A stretch of DNA of 46,823 bases from an uncultured Clostridia bacterium (GCA_944387495.1 CALXFD010000015.1:1-46823); one strand, 5' to 3'; numbered from the stretch's first letter, positions 36,566-44,470 are shown. Made by a program: numbers and translations. The notes: a model not told the origin generated them from the sequence alone.

Positions 36566-37690
36566 ATGAAAAAAATAATATTTGGTATAACAAGTCTTAC
36601 AATAGGTGGAGCAGAAAAGGTCTTAGTAGATTTAGCAAATAAATTAAGTGAAAAATTTGACATTACAATATTTACAATATATGCAAAAGGAGAATTTGAA
36701 AAAAACTTAAATAACAATATAAAATTAAAGACTATATACAATTATCAATTCAAAGATATGAGTAAATTAAAAAAGCAAATAACAGCCTTAAAAATATTAT
36801 TATTTAAGAAACATTATTACAAAAAATATATAAAAGGAGACTATGATATAGAAATAGCATTTCTAGAAGGACCTATTACAAGATTATTTAGTGTTAAAAA
36901 TAAAAATACAAGAAAAATAGCATGGATTCATAATGACATAACACAAGTATATGGAAAAAATATAAAAGCAAAAATAAAAATGTCAATCGACAAGAAAATA
37001 TATGAAAAATACAGAACCCTTATCTTTGTAAGCAAAGACAATAGAGACAAATTCATGGAAAAATATAAAGACATACGAGATAAAAACTTGCAACCATTAC
37101 AAAAAAGAGTAATATATAACTATATAAATCCGGAAAACATAATAGAAAAAGCAGAAGAAAAAATAGATTTTGAATTTGACAATAATTGCACTAATTTTCT
37201 AACAGTTGCAAGACTAGTTCCTCAAAAGGGAATTGACAGATTAATAGAAATACACCAAAAACTCATAAAACAAGGGCTAGAACACAAGTTTTATGTAATA
37301 GGAGATGGACCAGAAAAGCAAAAATTAGAAAATAGAATTAATGAATTAAATATAGAAAAAACATTTATTTTATTAGGAAAAAAAGAAAATCCATATCCAT
37401 ATATGAAAAAAGCAGATATATTTTGCTTATTATCAAGATTTGAAGGATATGGAATGGTATTAGAAGAAGCAAAAATTTTAGGAAAACCCATCTTAATAAC
37501 AGATACAGCAGCACGCGAAGCAGTAGAAAAATATAAAAATTCAAAAATTGTCAAAAACACTGATGAAGGCATATATGCAGAGATGAAAGATATAATTAAG
37601 AAAAATATAAAGAACTTTACAAGTGAAATAGATAATGAATATGATAATAATAAAATAATTGATAAATTAGAGAAATTATTAAATGAATAG
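36566..37690 (+). CDS. glycosyltransferase, GT4 family
   Basis: The 374-residue GT-B enzyme has TSLTIGGAEKVLVDLAN, IAWIHNDITQVYG, FLTVARLVPQKGIDRLIEI, YVIGDGPEKQKLE and the E-x7-E donor site EGYGMVLEE. It shares the phrase GKKENPYPY with the GT4 at 33380, so the two are paralogues. It ends 9 bases before the broken surface-protein gene and closes the glycan cluster. Confidence 0.9.
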   Translation: MKKIIFGITSLTIGGAEKVLVDLANKLSEKFDITIFTIYAKGEFEKNLNNNIKLKTIYNYQFKDMSKLKKQITALKILLFKKHYYKKYIKGDYDIEIAFLEGPITRLFSVKNKNTRKIAWIHNDITQVYGKNIKAKIKMSIDKKIYEKYRTLIFVSKDNRDKFMEKYKDIRDKNLQPLQKRVIYNYINPENIIEKAEEKIDFEFDNNCTNFLTVARLVPQKGIDRLIEIHQKLIKQGLEHKFYVIGDGPEKQKLENRINELNIEKTFILLGKKENPYPYMKKADIFCLLSRFEGYGMVLEEAKILGKPILITDTAAREAVEKYKNSKIVKNTDEGIYAEMKDIIKKNIKNFTSEIDNEYDNNKIIDKLEKLLNE

Positions 37691-37699
37691 GGGATAGAA

Positions 37700-38258
37700 A
37701 TGAAAAATAATAAAAAATTAAAAATAGCATTATCAATTCTATTTATAATTATATTAATTTTTAATATAATTTTACCCTCTACTGTCTTAGCTCAAAATAT
37801 AAAAGAAAATATAACACAAGAATATTTACCTGAAAAAGAAGAAACAAATAAAATAGAAAATGACAAAGGTGTTGAAATTCCAGAAAATACAGATGAGGAA
37901 TTAAACAATGAAGAAGATAAAAATGTAAGTGATAATGAAGAAAATAACACAGAAGAACAAGAAAATGATTCTATAAATACTAAATTAGATAATAATAATA
38001 ATTTAGAAGCTCAAAATCAAAAAGAAAAAACAGAATTAGTAGAAGAAAATTTACGGAACAAAGACTGTTGATTTTTCAACAAATAAAATATTAAATGAAG
38101 GAATATATGAAATACATTCAGCTTTAAATGATAATCAATTAATTGAACATTGTTTTATGAATAGTAATGATTCTAATTATTTAGATTCTAATTCTGATTT
38201 AAGAAATGTAGCAAGAGCAGATGCGAGAGGTATTGTTAAATATTTTGGATTGAAATGA
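37700..38258 (+). pseudogene. truncated, frameshifted secreted surface protein
   Basis: The first frame (to 38071) has a signal peptide (about 1-32, basic start then IALSILFIIILIFNIILPSTVLA) and an acidic Glu/Asn/Asp-rich linker, then stops. The +1 frame continues with GTKTVDFSTNKILNEGIYEI and HSALNDNQLIEH, stopping at 38258. That part resembles the start of the ricin-like/GIY-type repeats found in large clostridial surface proteins. The shift window is about 38039-38068, with a CGG codon in the middle. The remaining 186 codons are far too short for the usual protein, so this is a remnant or a frame-restored small protein. Confidence 0.65.
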
Positions 38259-38266
38259 TAACAGAC

Positions 38267-38303
38267 AAACACAGGTACTAAAATAAAATTAGTACCTGTG
38301 TTT
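38267..38303. terminator. bidirectional hairpin
   Basis: AAACACAGGTACTAA (38267-38281) pairs perfectly with TTAGTACCTGTGTTT (38289-38303) around a 7-base loop, between convergent genes. It lies close to where the accessory region begins. Confidence 0.8.
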
Positions 38304-38311
38304 GCTAGTGT

Positions 38312-38527
38312 CTAATTATTTTTTTGAGAGGCAAAATTGTATAATTCTTTATAGCCTCCTCTAACAAGCATTTCAGAATGAAATTTGCAAAAAGCAAATT
38401 CATCTGGTGTAAAGCCTTTGTCACCGGCTAATGAAACTACCCGACTATTTTTTAAATCAACTTTAACAATTTTACCAGTTTCTTTGTCCTCGAAGTCAAT
38501 GCTTCTAATTACAAAATTATTAGACAT
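38312..38527 (-). CDS. hypothetical 71-residue protein
   Basis: This small acidic/basic mixed protein begins MSNNFVIRSIDFEDKETGKIVKV, followed by NSRVVSLAGDKGFTPDEFAFCKFHSEMLVRGG. No family is recognised. The start at 38527 is set by AGTGAGGT immediately upstream; the GTG four codons earlier lies within that site. One residue (R in NSRVV) uses a CGG codon. It is the first gene of the accessory region. Confidence 0.6.
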   Translation of the reverse strand: MSNNFVIRSIDFEDKETGKIVKVDLKNSRVVSLAGDKGFTPDEFAFCKFHSEMLVRGGYKELYNFASQKNN

Positions 38528-38648
38528 ATAGTACCTCACTTTCTTTTGTGCCAGTTGGCATTTAAAATAAATTGAAAAGTTACATAATATTATTATAGCA
38601 CATTTTATTTAAAAAAGTCAAAAATTGTTAGAGATAGGGAAGAAGTTA

Positions 38649-38680
38649 AAAACAGATTAAATAAGATATTTAACCTGTTG
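38649..38680. repeat. imperfect inverted repeat
   Basis: AACAGATTAAATA and TATTTAACCTGTT pair with one mismatch around AGA, between two minus-strand small genes. It may terminate the gene to its right. Confidence 0.45.
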
Positions 38681-38696
38681 AGGCAAAAGAACTAGC

Positions 38697-38951
38697 TTAA
38701 ACTATTTCTTTTTTTCTTACTATTTTATCATATACATCCATTTCCCATTTCATTTTCTGTATTTTCATTTTTGTTGCGAATGTCCACATATTAGCAAGTA
38801 GTATGCTTATTGGTACACTTATGATTAATGTTAATATTCCTGTTGATAGTCCTATTATTATTCCTAATCCAACTATTACCACATAAATTAATGTATTCAT
38901 ATTTTCTAATGTTTTTATATATTTGTAATATGTATCTTTTTCAAATAACAT
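38697..38951 (-). CDS. small two-helix membrane protein
   Basis: The 84-residue protein has two hydrophobic helices (IYVVIVGLGIIIGLSTG and LTLIISVPISILLANMW) flanked by charged ends, including the C-terminal KMKWEMDVYDKIVRKKEIV. The start at ATG 38951 follows AAGGGGGTG. No family is recognised. Small membrane proteins of this type are common cargo in mobile elements. Confidence 0.6.
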   Translation of the reverse strand: MLFEKDTYYKYIKTLENMNTLIYVVIVGLGIIIGLSTGILTLIISVPISILLANMWTFATKMKIQKMKWEMDVYDKIVRKKEIV

Positions 38952-39081
38952 TTTTTTCACCCCCTTAATTTTTATTCTATCATTATTTTAATTTTTCGTT
39001 TGTCGAAATGTGTCGGATATATAAAATTTGGCTTGTTAACATAAATATGTTATAACTTTTATCTAATAGGGAGGTGTTTTT

Positions 39082-39234
39082 TTGAAAGAGTATGGTATTT
39101 ATATTCGCCAAGGTAATTGTATTAAATGTAGAGAAGTTGGCGAGTGGAAGACTTATTCAAAAGAAGACGAAAATAAAATTGAAGATAATAAAATTATTTA
39201 TTTTAAAGATTTAAAAAAACAGTTGACAAAATAA
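39082..39234 (+). CDS. small 50-residue CxxC protein, TTG start
   Basis: This short gene begins TTG 39082 behind a strong GGGAGGTG site and encodes MKEYGIYIRQGNCIKCREV, then a Lys/Glu-rich stretch, ending KKQLTK. The C13-I-K-C16 pair could bind zinc with a partner. The ribosome site, clean open frame and sensible composition in very AT-rich DNA support it. It is the only plus-strand gene between the broken surface gene and the window end. Function is unknown. Confidence 0.55.
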   Translation: MKEYGIYIRQGNCIKCREVGEWKTYSKEDENKIEDNKIIYFKDLKKQLTK

Positions 39235-39327
39235 TTTTATTATTATATAAACAGACTTATAAATAGTTTAATTATATTATTACTAGGAAGTATATAGGGT
39301 ACTTCTTAAATCTATAAATATATAACA

Positions 39328-39353
39328 TTGCACAAAATCAAAGTTTTGTGCAA
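39328..39353. repeat. hairpin at the start of repeat copy A
   Basis: TTGCACAAAA (39328-39337) pairs with TTTTGTGCAA (39344-39353) around TCAAAG. The right arm is conserved at 42146-42155 in copy B but the left arm is missing there. The same 10-mer recurs inside both copies (40015-40024 and 42454-42463) and at 30459-30468. Confidence 0.6.
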
Positions 39354-40301
39354 ATAGAGGTAGGAGAAAAATATAAAACAGTCCTAAACCTATACTTTTA
39401 CTAATTCAAGGCTTTTAGCTGTTTCATACATATTTAAGACATTTTTTTATTTTGTTCGTATAACTTGCTATCTAATATATTTTTATCTGTTATTTTAATT
39501 TGTATTTATAAAATTTTATTTCATTATATAAATTGTTACTTTATAATATTAAAATTTTTCAAAAATCTCCAAAATGCCTATTTCTCTATATTTGCCGTAT
39601 TTTACAGACAACAAACTATATACCAAAAAAATAAAAACGGCTTAAAATCGATTCTCGTGCGTCGCTTTTTTAGCAATTTTTAGGTGTTTTTTGAAAGTAT
39701 TAATCTTTAGCCATTTTTAAGTATTTTTACATGTTATACATATATCAGTTATAATATTTTATATAATCTAGATATATAACTTGTTGAGTTTATAATTAAA
39801 ATGTCTTAAAAACGATTTTAAAGCTTAATAAATTATAATTATATTAATATAATCTAATTAGCTTTTTATGAAAGATTTTTTATTATTAAATTTATTTTAT
39901 TATATTATAATGTATATTAATTTCAATTCAGATTAACTTATAATCAACTTATTAAATTAAAATGTTCGTTTATTAAATTTTTATATTTGTTATAAAAATT
40001 TAACAATTTAAACATTGCACAAAATTTTTAAATTTAATTTATTATAATAATTTTTGTTTTTTAATTAATTTATTTCTAATTTGATTTTATATTATTTATT
40101 CCTTTAGAATATTCTGACTAAAGATTTTTTACAATTTTGTCTATTTTTAGTTACTATATATCATTAGTGTAAATTTTATTTATAATTATTTTATTGTTTA
40201 AATTAGGAACTCCCCCTCTTCCCTTCTTTTGCTTCTATTTAGATAAAAAATAGAGAATATTATTTATTTAATATTCTCCGTATAAATTGTAATTTATAGG
40301 G
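39338..40301. repeat. long non-coding direct repeat, copy A
   Basis: This stretch aligns in order with 42140-42757. Conserved blocks are at 39338-39420, 39551-39620 (about 65 bases with four differences), 39960-40080, the pyrimidine box CTCTTCCCTTCTT near 40215, and the terminal AATTGTAATTT near 40286. Copy A has about 330 extra bases (39625-39950). The order of blocks and near-identity in such AT-rich DNA argue for common origin. It lies directly downstream of the minus-strand xre gene. Confidence 0.75.
40249..40278 (-). terminator. conserved terminator-like hairpin in repeat A
   Basis: GAGAATATTA and TAATATTCTC pair around a short loop and run, on the minus strand, into TATTTTTTATC. In copy B the corresponding hairpin (about 42709-42735) keeps pairing through a wobble. 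Confidence 0.65.
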
Positions 40302-40326
40302 CTAGTAATTAAATATCTAGCCCTAT
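40296..40326 (-). terminator. hairpin after the XRE gene
   Basis: ATAGGGCTAG pairs with CTAGCCCTAT around 11 bases, just beyond the stop of the XRE gene. Confidence 0.65.
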
Positions 40327-40329
40327 ATT

Positions 40330-40728
40330 TCATTGTTTATCATTTTTATTTTTTAGTAAATAAATTGCTAAACAACTCATTCCTATTCCTAACATAGTAA
40401 TAGCATTATTCATATCAATTTGTTTTAATATAGAAGTAACTATTATGCAAATTCCCATTGCTAATCCGATGCCAATCAATACTATATTAACAATTTCATC
40501 AATTTTATTATTTTCTTTTTTAGGTTGAGCATTTAATAAGTCCTCTACTGTTGTACCTAAAATTTCTGCTAATTTTGGAATAGAATTAACATCAGGGCAA
40601 GATAAGTTTCTTTCCCATTTTGACACAGCTTTATCTGTTACATTCATTTTTTCTGCTAAATCATTTTGTGTCATTCCTTTTTCTTTTCTTAAAGAACTAA
40701 TCATCTCTCCTATACTTTTACTTGACAT
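40330..40728 (-). CDS. XRE-family transcriptional regulator with membrane tail
   Basis: The 132-residue protein has an N-terminal helix-turn-helix (about 5-62: ISSLRKEKGMTQNDLAEKMNVTDKAVSKWER, a textbook HTH_3). A linker and two transmembrane helices follow (about 80-98 and 103-122). Membrane-bound XRE regulators of this type are common in clostridia and often control neighbouring genes. AAAGGAGGG precedes the ATG. It lies 137 bases downstream of fic on the same strand, with repeated TTAGTTTA motifs in its upstream region. Confidence 0.88.
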   Translation of the reverse strand: MSSKSIGEMISSLRKEKGMTQNDLAEKMNVTDKAVSKWERNLSCPDVNSIPKLAEILGTTVEDLLNAQPKKENNKIDEIVNIVLIGIGLAMGICIIVTSILKQIDMNNAITMLGIGMSCLAIYLLKNKNDKQ

Positions 40729-40788
40729 ATAAATCCCTCCTTTGTTAATTCTATTGTAATATTACTTTTTTACAAACTCAACCGACAG

Positions 40789-40827
40789 TTAGTTTACTTT
40801 AATAAACCTTTAGTTTAGTTTTAGTTC
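40789..40827. promoter_or_regulatory. phased TTAGTTTA repeats upstream of xre
   Basis: TTAGTTTA occurs at 40789-40796 and 40810-40817, 21 bases apart, with a related TTAGTTC at 40821-40827. The helical phasing and position between fic and xre suggest operator sites for the XRE protein. Confidence 0.4.
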
Positions 40828-40865
40828 ATTACATAACTTACTATTTTACTATTAAAAAATTTATG

Positions 40866-41927
40866 TTAATTTTCAGATAAAAGTTTTATTAATCTAGTAT
40901 TCTTGTATAATCTTTCTCTACCTACTTTTTCAGATTCTAAAAGTCCTACTTCTTCTAACTGATTTAAATATGAAGATGCAGTAAGCCTAGTAACATTACA
41001 TGCTTTTTCTATATATGATATTTTTGTATAAACTTCATAAAATAAACTTTCTAATAATTCTTTTGAATATATTTTAGATAATCTACTTCTAAATTCTTCT
41101 TTGTAATTTTTCATTTCATTTTGAATCTTTTCAATTAATGTTATTGTTTCTTTAGATGTAATTTCAATACCTTTTAAAATATATAAAATCCAATCTTCAA
41201 AATTATTATTATCTCTAACTTCATTAAATAATTTATAATATTCTTGTTTTGTTTTATTGATATATTTACTCAAGTATAAAATTGGGCTATCAATTAGATT
41301 ATTTAATACAAGATATAGAATATTTAATATTCTTCCAGTTCTTCCATTTCCATCATAAAAAGGATGAATACTTTCGAATTGATAATGTATTAAACAAACT
41401 TTTATTAATGGATCTATGCCATCTTCATTATTATTTATAAACTCCTCTAAATTTTTTAAATAACCTGTTATTTCTTGTTCACTTTGAGGTGAAGTATATA
41501 TAGTTTCTCCAGTAATCGAATTTTTTAATTCTGTGCCTGGTAATTTTCTAATTCCAGCATTATTATGTTCAATAGTTCCTTGAATTTTAATAATAGTATT
41601 TGTATTTATATAACCATCATTTTTTATTTGTTCATAACCAAGCCAGATAGCATTTCTATAATCTACAACTTCTTTTGCATTTTCTTCTTTATATCCACTT
41701 TCTGTTAGTACTTTATAAATATCATCATGAGTTGTAACAATATTTTCAATAGCACTACTATCTTTGGCTTCATTAATAGTTACAGCATTTATTAAAATAT
41801 GCATGTTTGGAATTGTATTCGCATAACCTTTCAATTCTGCTAATGCTCTTGATGATAAAGTTAATTGTTCTAAAATTTTATTTGTTTTTAAATTAACATT
41901 TTTGTATGGCAACATTTCTAAATTCAT
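40866..41927 (-). CDS. Fic-family protein (AMPylator-like) with C-terminal winged helix
   Basis: The 353-residue protein contains the complete Fic motif HPFYDGNGRTGR (188-199), which transfers AMP or another nucleotide group onto a protein hydroxyl. An N-terminal inhibitory helix motif S57-x-x-x-E61-N62 (SSAIEN) marks it as a self-inhibited class II Fic. The last roughly 70 residues (SYIEKACNVTRLTASSYLNQLEEVGLLESEKVGRERLYKN) form a winged-helix DNA-binding domain. ATG 41927 follows TGGAGGT. The upstream region holds an elaborate repeat array, so autoregulation through the winged helix is likely but unproven. Confidence 0.92.
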   Translation of the reverse strand: MNLEMLPYKNVNLKTNKILEQLTLSSRALAELKGYANTIPNMHILINAVTINEAKDSSAIENIVTTHDDIYKVLTESGYKEENAKEVVDYRNAIWLGYEQIKNDGYINTNTIIKIQGTIEHNNAGIRKLPGTELKNSITGETIYTSPQSEQEITGYLKNLEEFINNNEDGIDPLIKVCLIHYQFESIHPFYDGNGRTGRILNILYLVLNNLIDSPILYLSKYINKTKQEYYKLFNEVRDNNNFEDWILYILKGIEITSKETITLIEKIQNEMKNYKEEFRSRLSKIYSKELLESLFYEVYTKISYIEKACNVTRLTASSYLNQLEEVGLLESEKVGRERLYKNTRLIKLLSEN

Positions 41928-41941
41928 ATTTTTACCTCCAT

Positions 41942-42028
41942 ATGTATAAAATATCACATTTTTTATACATTTTCAATAAATATGTATAAAAAATCAAAAA
42001 AATTATACATGTTTTTAAAATATGTATA
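41942..42028. promoter_or_regulatory. alternating half-site array upstream of fic
   Basis: ATGTATA occurs at 41942, 41982 and 42022, and its inverse TATACAT at 41964 and 42004. The sites alternate with steps of 22, 18, 22 and 18 bases, a 40-base period. Two perfect 13-bp inverted repeats (41958-41970 with 41982-41994; 41998-42010 with 42022-42034) each enclose exactly 11 bases. This looks like a cooperative operator for a dimeric regulator. Confidence 0.7.
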
Positions 42029-42139
42029 ATTTTTAGCTTGTTATTATTTCATAAGTTAATCACATTTCACGTTTTTTATACCGCTTTTCAGATAAACATT
42101 CACGTTTTTTATATATTTATATATATAAGGTTCCGATTA
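42029..42139. other. spacer with two direct repeats upstream of fic
   Basis: TTCACGTTTTTTATA occurs at 42066-42080 and 42099-42113, 33 bases apart. I see no gene. The sequence lies between the fic operator array and repeat copy B. Confidence 0.5.
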
Positions 42140-42757
42140 TCAAAGTTTTGTGCAATAAGAAATAGGAGAAAAATATAAAATAGTCATAAATCTATACTTC
42201 TGTTATTTCAAGGCTTTTAACTGTAATTATTTTACTTAATATATTTTTAAATTTATATCTATAATTTTTTCTTATTATATATTTTTTATTTTTATATATT
42301 AAATTATATGAAAATTTTTCAAAAATCTCCAAAGTGCCTATTTCTCTATATTTGCCTTATTTTACAGACAATAAACTTTAAATTATTTCAAACTGTTCAA
42401 ATGTTCGTTTTTGAAATTTTAATATTCGCTATAAAAATTTTATAATTTAAACATTGCACAAAATTTTTAAATTTAATTTATTATAATAATTTTTTGTTTT
42501 TTAATTAATTTATTTTTAATTTACTATTTTAATTTGATTTTATATTATTTATTCCATTAAAATATTTTTTTCTAAAAATTGTTTTAGAATTCTGTTTATT
42601 TTTAATTAATATATATTAGTGTAATTTTTATTTATAATTATTTTATTGTTTTAGAAAATAGGTACTCACCCTCTTCCCTTCTTCTTACTTCTGCTTTGAT
42701 AAAAAATAGAGAATATTAGTATTTTAATATTTTCCGTATAAATTGTAATTTGTAGGG
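42140..42757. repeat. long non-coding direct repeat, copy B
   Basis: This shorter relative of 39338-40301 has the same order of blocks: TTTTGTGCAA at its left, the conserved 65-base core at 42311-42375, ATTGCACAAAATTTTTAA at 42453-42470, the CTCTTCCCTTCTT box near 42670, and AATTGTAATTT at its right. It lies directly downstream of the minus-strand nucleotide cassette, as copy A lies downstream of fic-xre. No start codon with a ribosome site was found in either copy. Confidence 0.75.
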
Positions 42758-42785
42758 ATGATTATATAATAATATAATAATAAAT

Positions 42786-42811
42786 TACAGGTAGTTTTTG
42801 AGCTACCTGTA
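42786..42811 (-). terminator. terminator of the nucleotide cassette
   Basis: TACAGGTAG (42786-42794) pairs with CTACCTGTA (42803-42811) around an 8-base loop. On the minus strand it is followed by AT-rich sequence with U-runs. Confidence 0.7.
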
Positions 42812-42816
42812 TACAA

Positions 42817-43500
42817 TTATCTCTCATAATCATCCATATCTTTTTGACTTTTAAAATTTGTTCTTATAATGTAATTTAAATCTTCTATTGCTTTATCTAT
42901 ATTCATCATTCCATTTCCAATAGGATAATAAACAGGATATACGTTATAATTCTTTCCTGCAATATTTCTTGGAAAACTTTGCTTCCTGCATTGTGATACT
43001 GATATATTTTTATTTAATAAAATAGAGCTAACTTGGTTTCCAAGAGTTATAATTATCTTAGGATTAATTATTTCAATTTCCTTGCATAATAAATCAAGAT
43101 ATTGGCTGTAAACTGAATTTGGTAATACTCTTGCATCAACTTGAGTACATTTTCCAAGATTAGTTATGAAATATTTATGTTGTTCTACATCATCATATAC
43201 TAAGTTAGCAAAGTTTTCATCCCATTCCTGTGGTTTTCTTTTTTGAATTTCTTCATATATTCTTTCGTCAAGTAATCCAATTCTATAAAATAATTTCCAT
43301 ATATTTTTAGTTCCTATCCATGGGGATCTTCTACCTTTCCAATTAGGGCTAGATGCAATATTCCTTCCAGTTGGATTCATAAACACAAAACAAATATCTG
43401 GATTATTTGTACACCCACCATTATATATAGATGTTAATTCTTTAGCTCCATATTCTTGTTGTAATTTATCATATTCTGGATTCAAATCACTTATTTTCAT
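42817..43500 (-). CDS. uracil-DNA-glycosylase-superfamily protein
   Basis: The 227-residue protein shows the UDG fold landmarks: CFVFMNPTGRN (37-47) where the superfamily has the catalytic GxxPG-type loop, a central INPKIIITLGNQVSSILL strand-helix, and VYPVYYPIGN where the HPS-type loop sits. The family removes uracil or damaged bases from DNA. The catalytic loop is atypical (NPTGRN), so substrate and activity are uncertain. Its ATG overlaps the stop of the preceding gene by four bases, as in a tightly coupled operon. The cassette contains other nucleotide-handling enzymes. Confidence 0.75.
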   Translation of the reverse strand: MKISDLNPEYDKLQQEYGAKELTSIYNGGCTNNPDICFVFMNPTGRNIASSPNWKGRRSPWIGTKNIWKLFYRIGLLDERIYEEIQKRKPQEWDENFANLVYDDVEQHKYFITNLGKCTQVDARVLPNSVYSQYLDLLCKEIEIINPKIIITLGNQVSSILLNKNISVSQCRKQSFPRNIAGKNYNVYPVYYPIGNGMMNIDKAIEDLNYIIRTNFKSQKDMDDYER

Positions 43501-44453
43501 TCTTTAACCACCTTTTTTAATTCTTCCAATACTACTTTTTCTAATTCATTATAATCTCTACAAATCTTAGTAGCTGATTGTTCTAGCATTAAATTCACTC
43601 CCATGTGTTGACCACCATCTACATAATAATCAACTTGATGTGTTTCATAAGCTATAATTATTTTATTATAATAATAAGCTATTCCTTGTAGAATAGAACT
43701 CCCAAAATTAGGTTCATTTTCGTCATAATTAATGACTAAAATTTTAGAACTAATTAATTTTTCTAATTCTTTTACTGCATTAAAATCAGAAGAATATCTA
43801 TCACTTTGAATACATTTATAATTTTGTTCATTTAGTTTGTTCTCTAAGTTATTAACTATTTTCTTATTCCATTCATATTTCATTCCCGAAAAATCAATAA
43901 AAACATCATTTTCAAATTCACTAAAAAACTTATTTCTATTTTGATAGTTTTTAAGTGTTTCCTTTATTTTACTTTTTACATATTCTTTAAATGCTTTTAT
44001 ATTATAATCTAACTCATCAACATATGAAAGACCATTATTATTTATATATTCATATTTAAATATATTTACATTGTCTTTGCAAATAGGGTCATATTGAAAT
44101 TTTTGAAAATTACCTATTTTAGAATTTATAAAGTCCGTAGAAAATAGAATAATCGGTATTCTTTTAGCTATACAATATCCTACTTCAAATCCTATTCCAG
44201 CATCTAATGATAATCCATCAACAATGCCTACTAATACATCTATATTTTTTAAAGAATTTATATCAGCATCAAAAATATTCTTACTCACATTTCCATCCAT
44301 TGATACTTTTTTATTACTTTCTTTAAAAGGCAAAAATATATGGAAATTATCTACTTTTAATTCCTTTATGACATTTTCCGTTATTTCATACATCATATAA
44401 GATATTCTTCTATCAAAAAAACTAAATAACTTGGTCGCTATATAAATATTCAT
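43497..44453 (-). CDS. tandem-domain nucleoside 2-deoxyribosyltransferase-like protein
   Basis: The 318-residue protein has an N-terminal NDT domain (about 1-165) with IYIATKLFS, FDADINSLKNIDVLVGIVDG and the nucleophile-bearing DAGIGFEVGYCIAKR (E90). A second domain (about 180-318) repeats the layout with LISSKILVINYDENEPNFGSSILQGIAY, where glutamine occupies the glutamate position, and a final GVNLMLEQSA resembling the base-contacting end. NDTs swap bases on deoxyribonucleosides. One catalytic and one degenerate domain suggests a regulatory or binding half. AAGGAG precedes the ATG. Confidence 0.72.
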   Translation of the reverse strand: MNIYIATKLFSFFDRRISYMMYEITENVIKELKVDNFHIFLPFKESNKKVSMDGNVSKNIFDADINSLKNIDVLVGIVDGLSLDAGIGFEVGYCIAKRIPIILFSTDFINSKIGNFQKFQYDPICKDNVNIFKYEYINNNGLSYVDELDYNIKAFKEYVKSKIKETLKNYQNRNKFFSEFENDVFIDFSGMKYEWNKKIVNNLENKLNEQNYKCIQSDRYSSDFNAVKELEKLISSKILVINYDENEPNFGSSILQGIAYYYNKIIIAYETHQVDYYVDGGQHMGVNLMLEQSATKICRDYNELEKVVLEELKKVVKE

Positions 44454-44470
44454 ATGATACTCCTTAATAC

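Larger units (their letters stand above)
39235..40329. other. 1.1-kb non-coding stretch holding repeat copy A
   Basis: I see no supportable gene across about 1,100 bases. A 72-codon frame at 39465-39683 has no ribosome site and is not kept open in the related repeat copy at 42 kb. The stretch is occupied by the long repeat and by terminator hairpins at its right end. Confidence 0.65.

Noticed and set aside
38056..38071. In-frame TGA in the surface-protein remnant read as a recoded codon
   Set aside because: TGA ends other good genes in the window (for example 29352 and 40330), so it is a normal stop. A frameshift explains the break.
39465..39683. 72-codon plus-strand open frame inside repeat copy A
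   Set aside because: It has no ribosome binding site and a hydrophobic low-complexity composition typical of chance frames in AT-rich DNA. The matching region of copy B has stops in this frame.
41942..42113. CRISPR-like array upstream of fic
   Set aside because: The repeats are 7-15 bases, alternate in orientation and have AT-rich non-unique spacers of 11 bases. This fits operator sites, not CRISPR.
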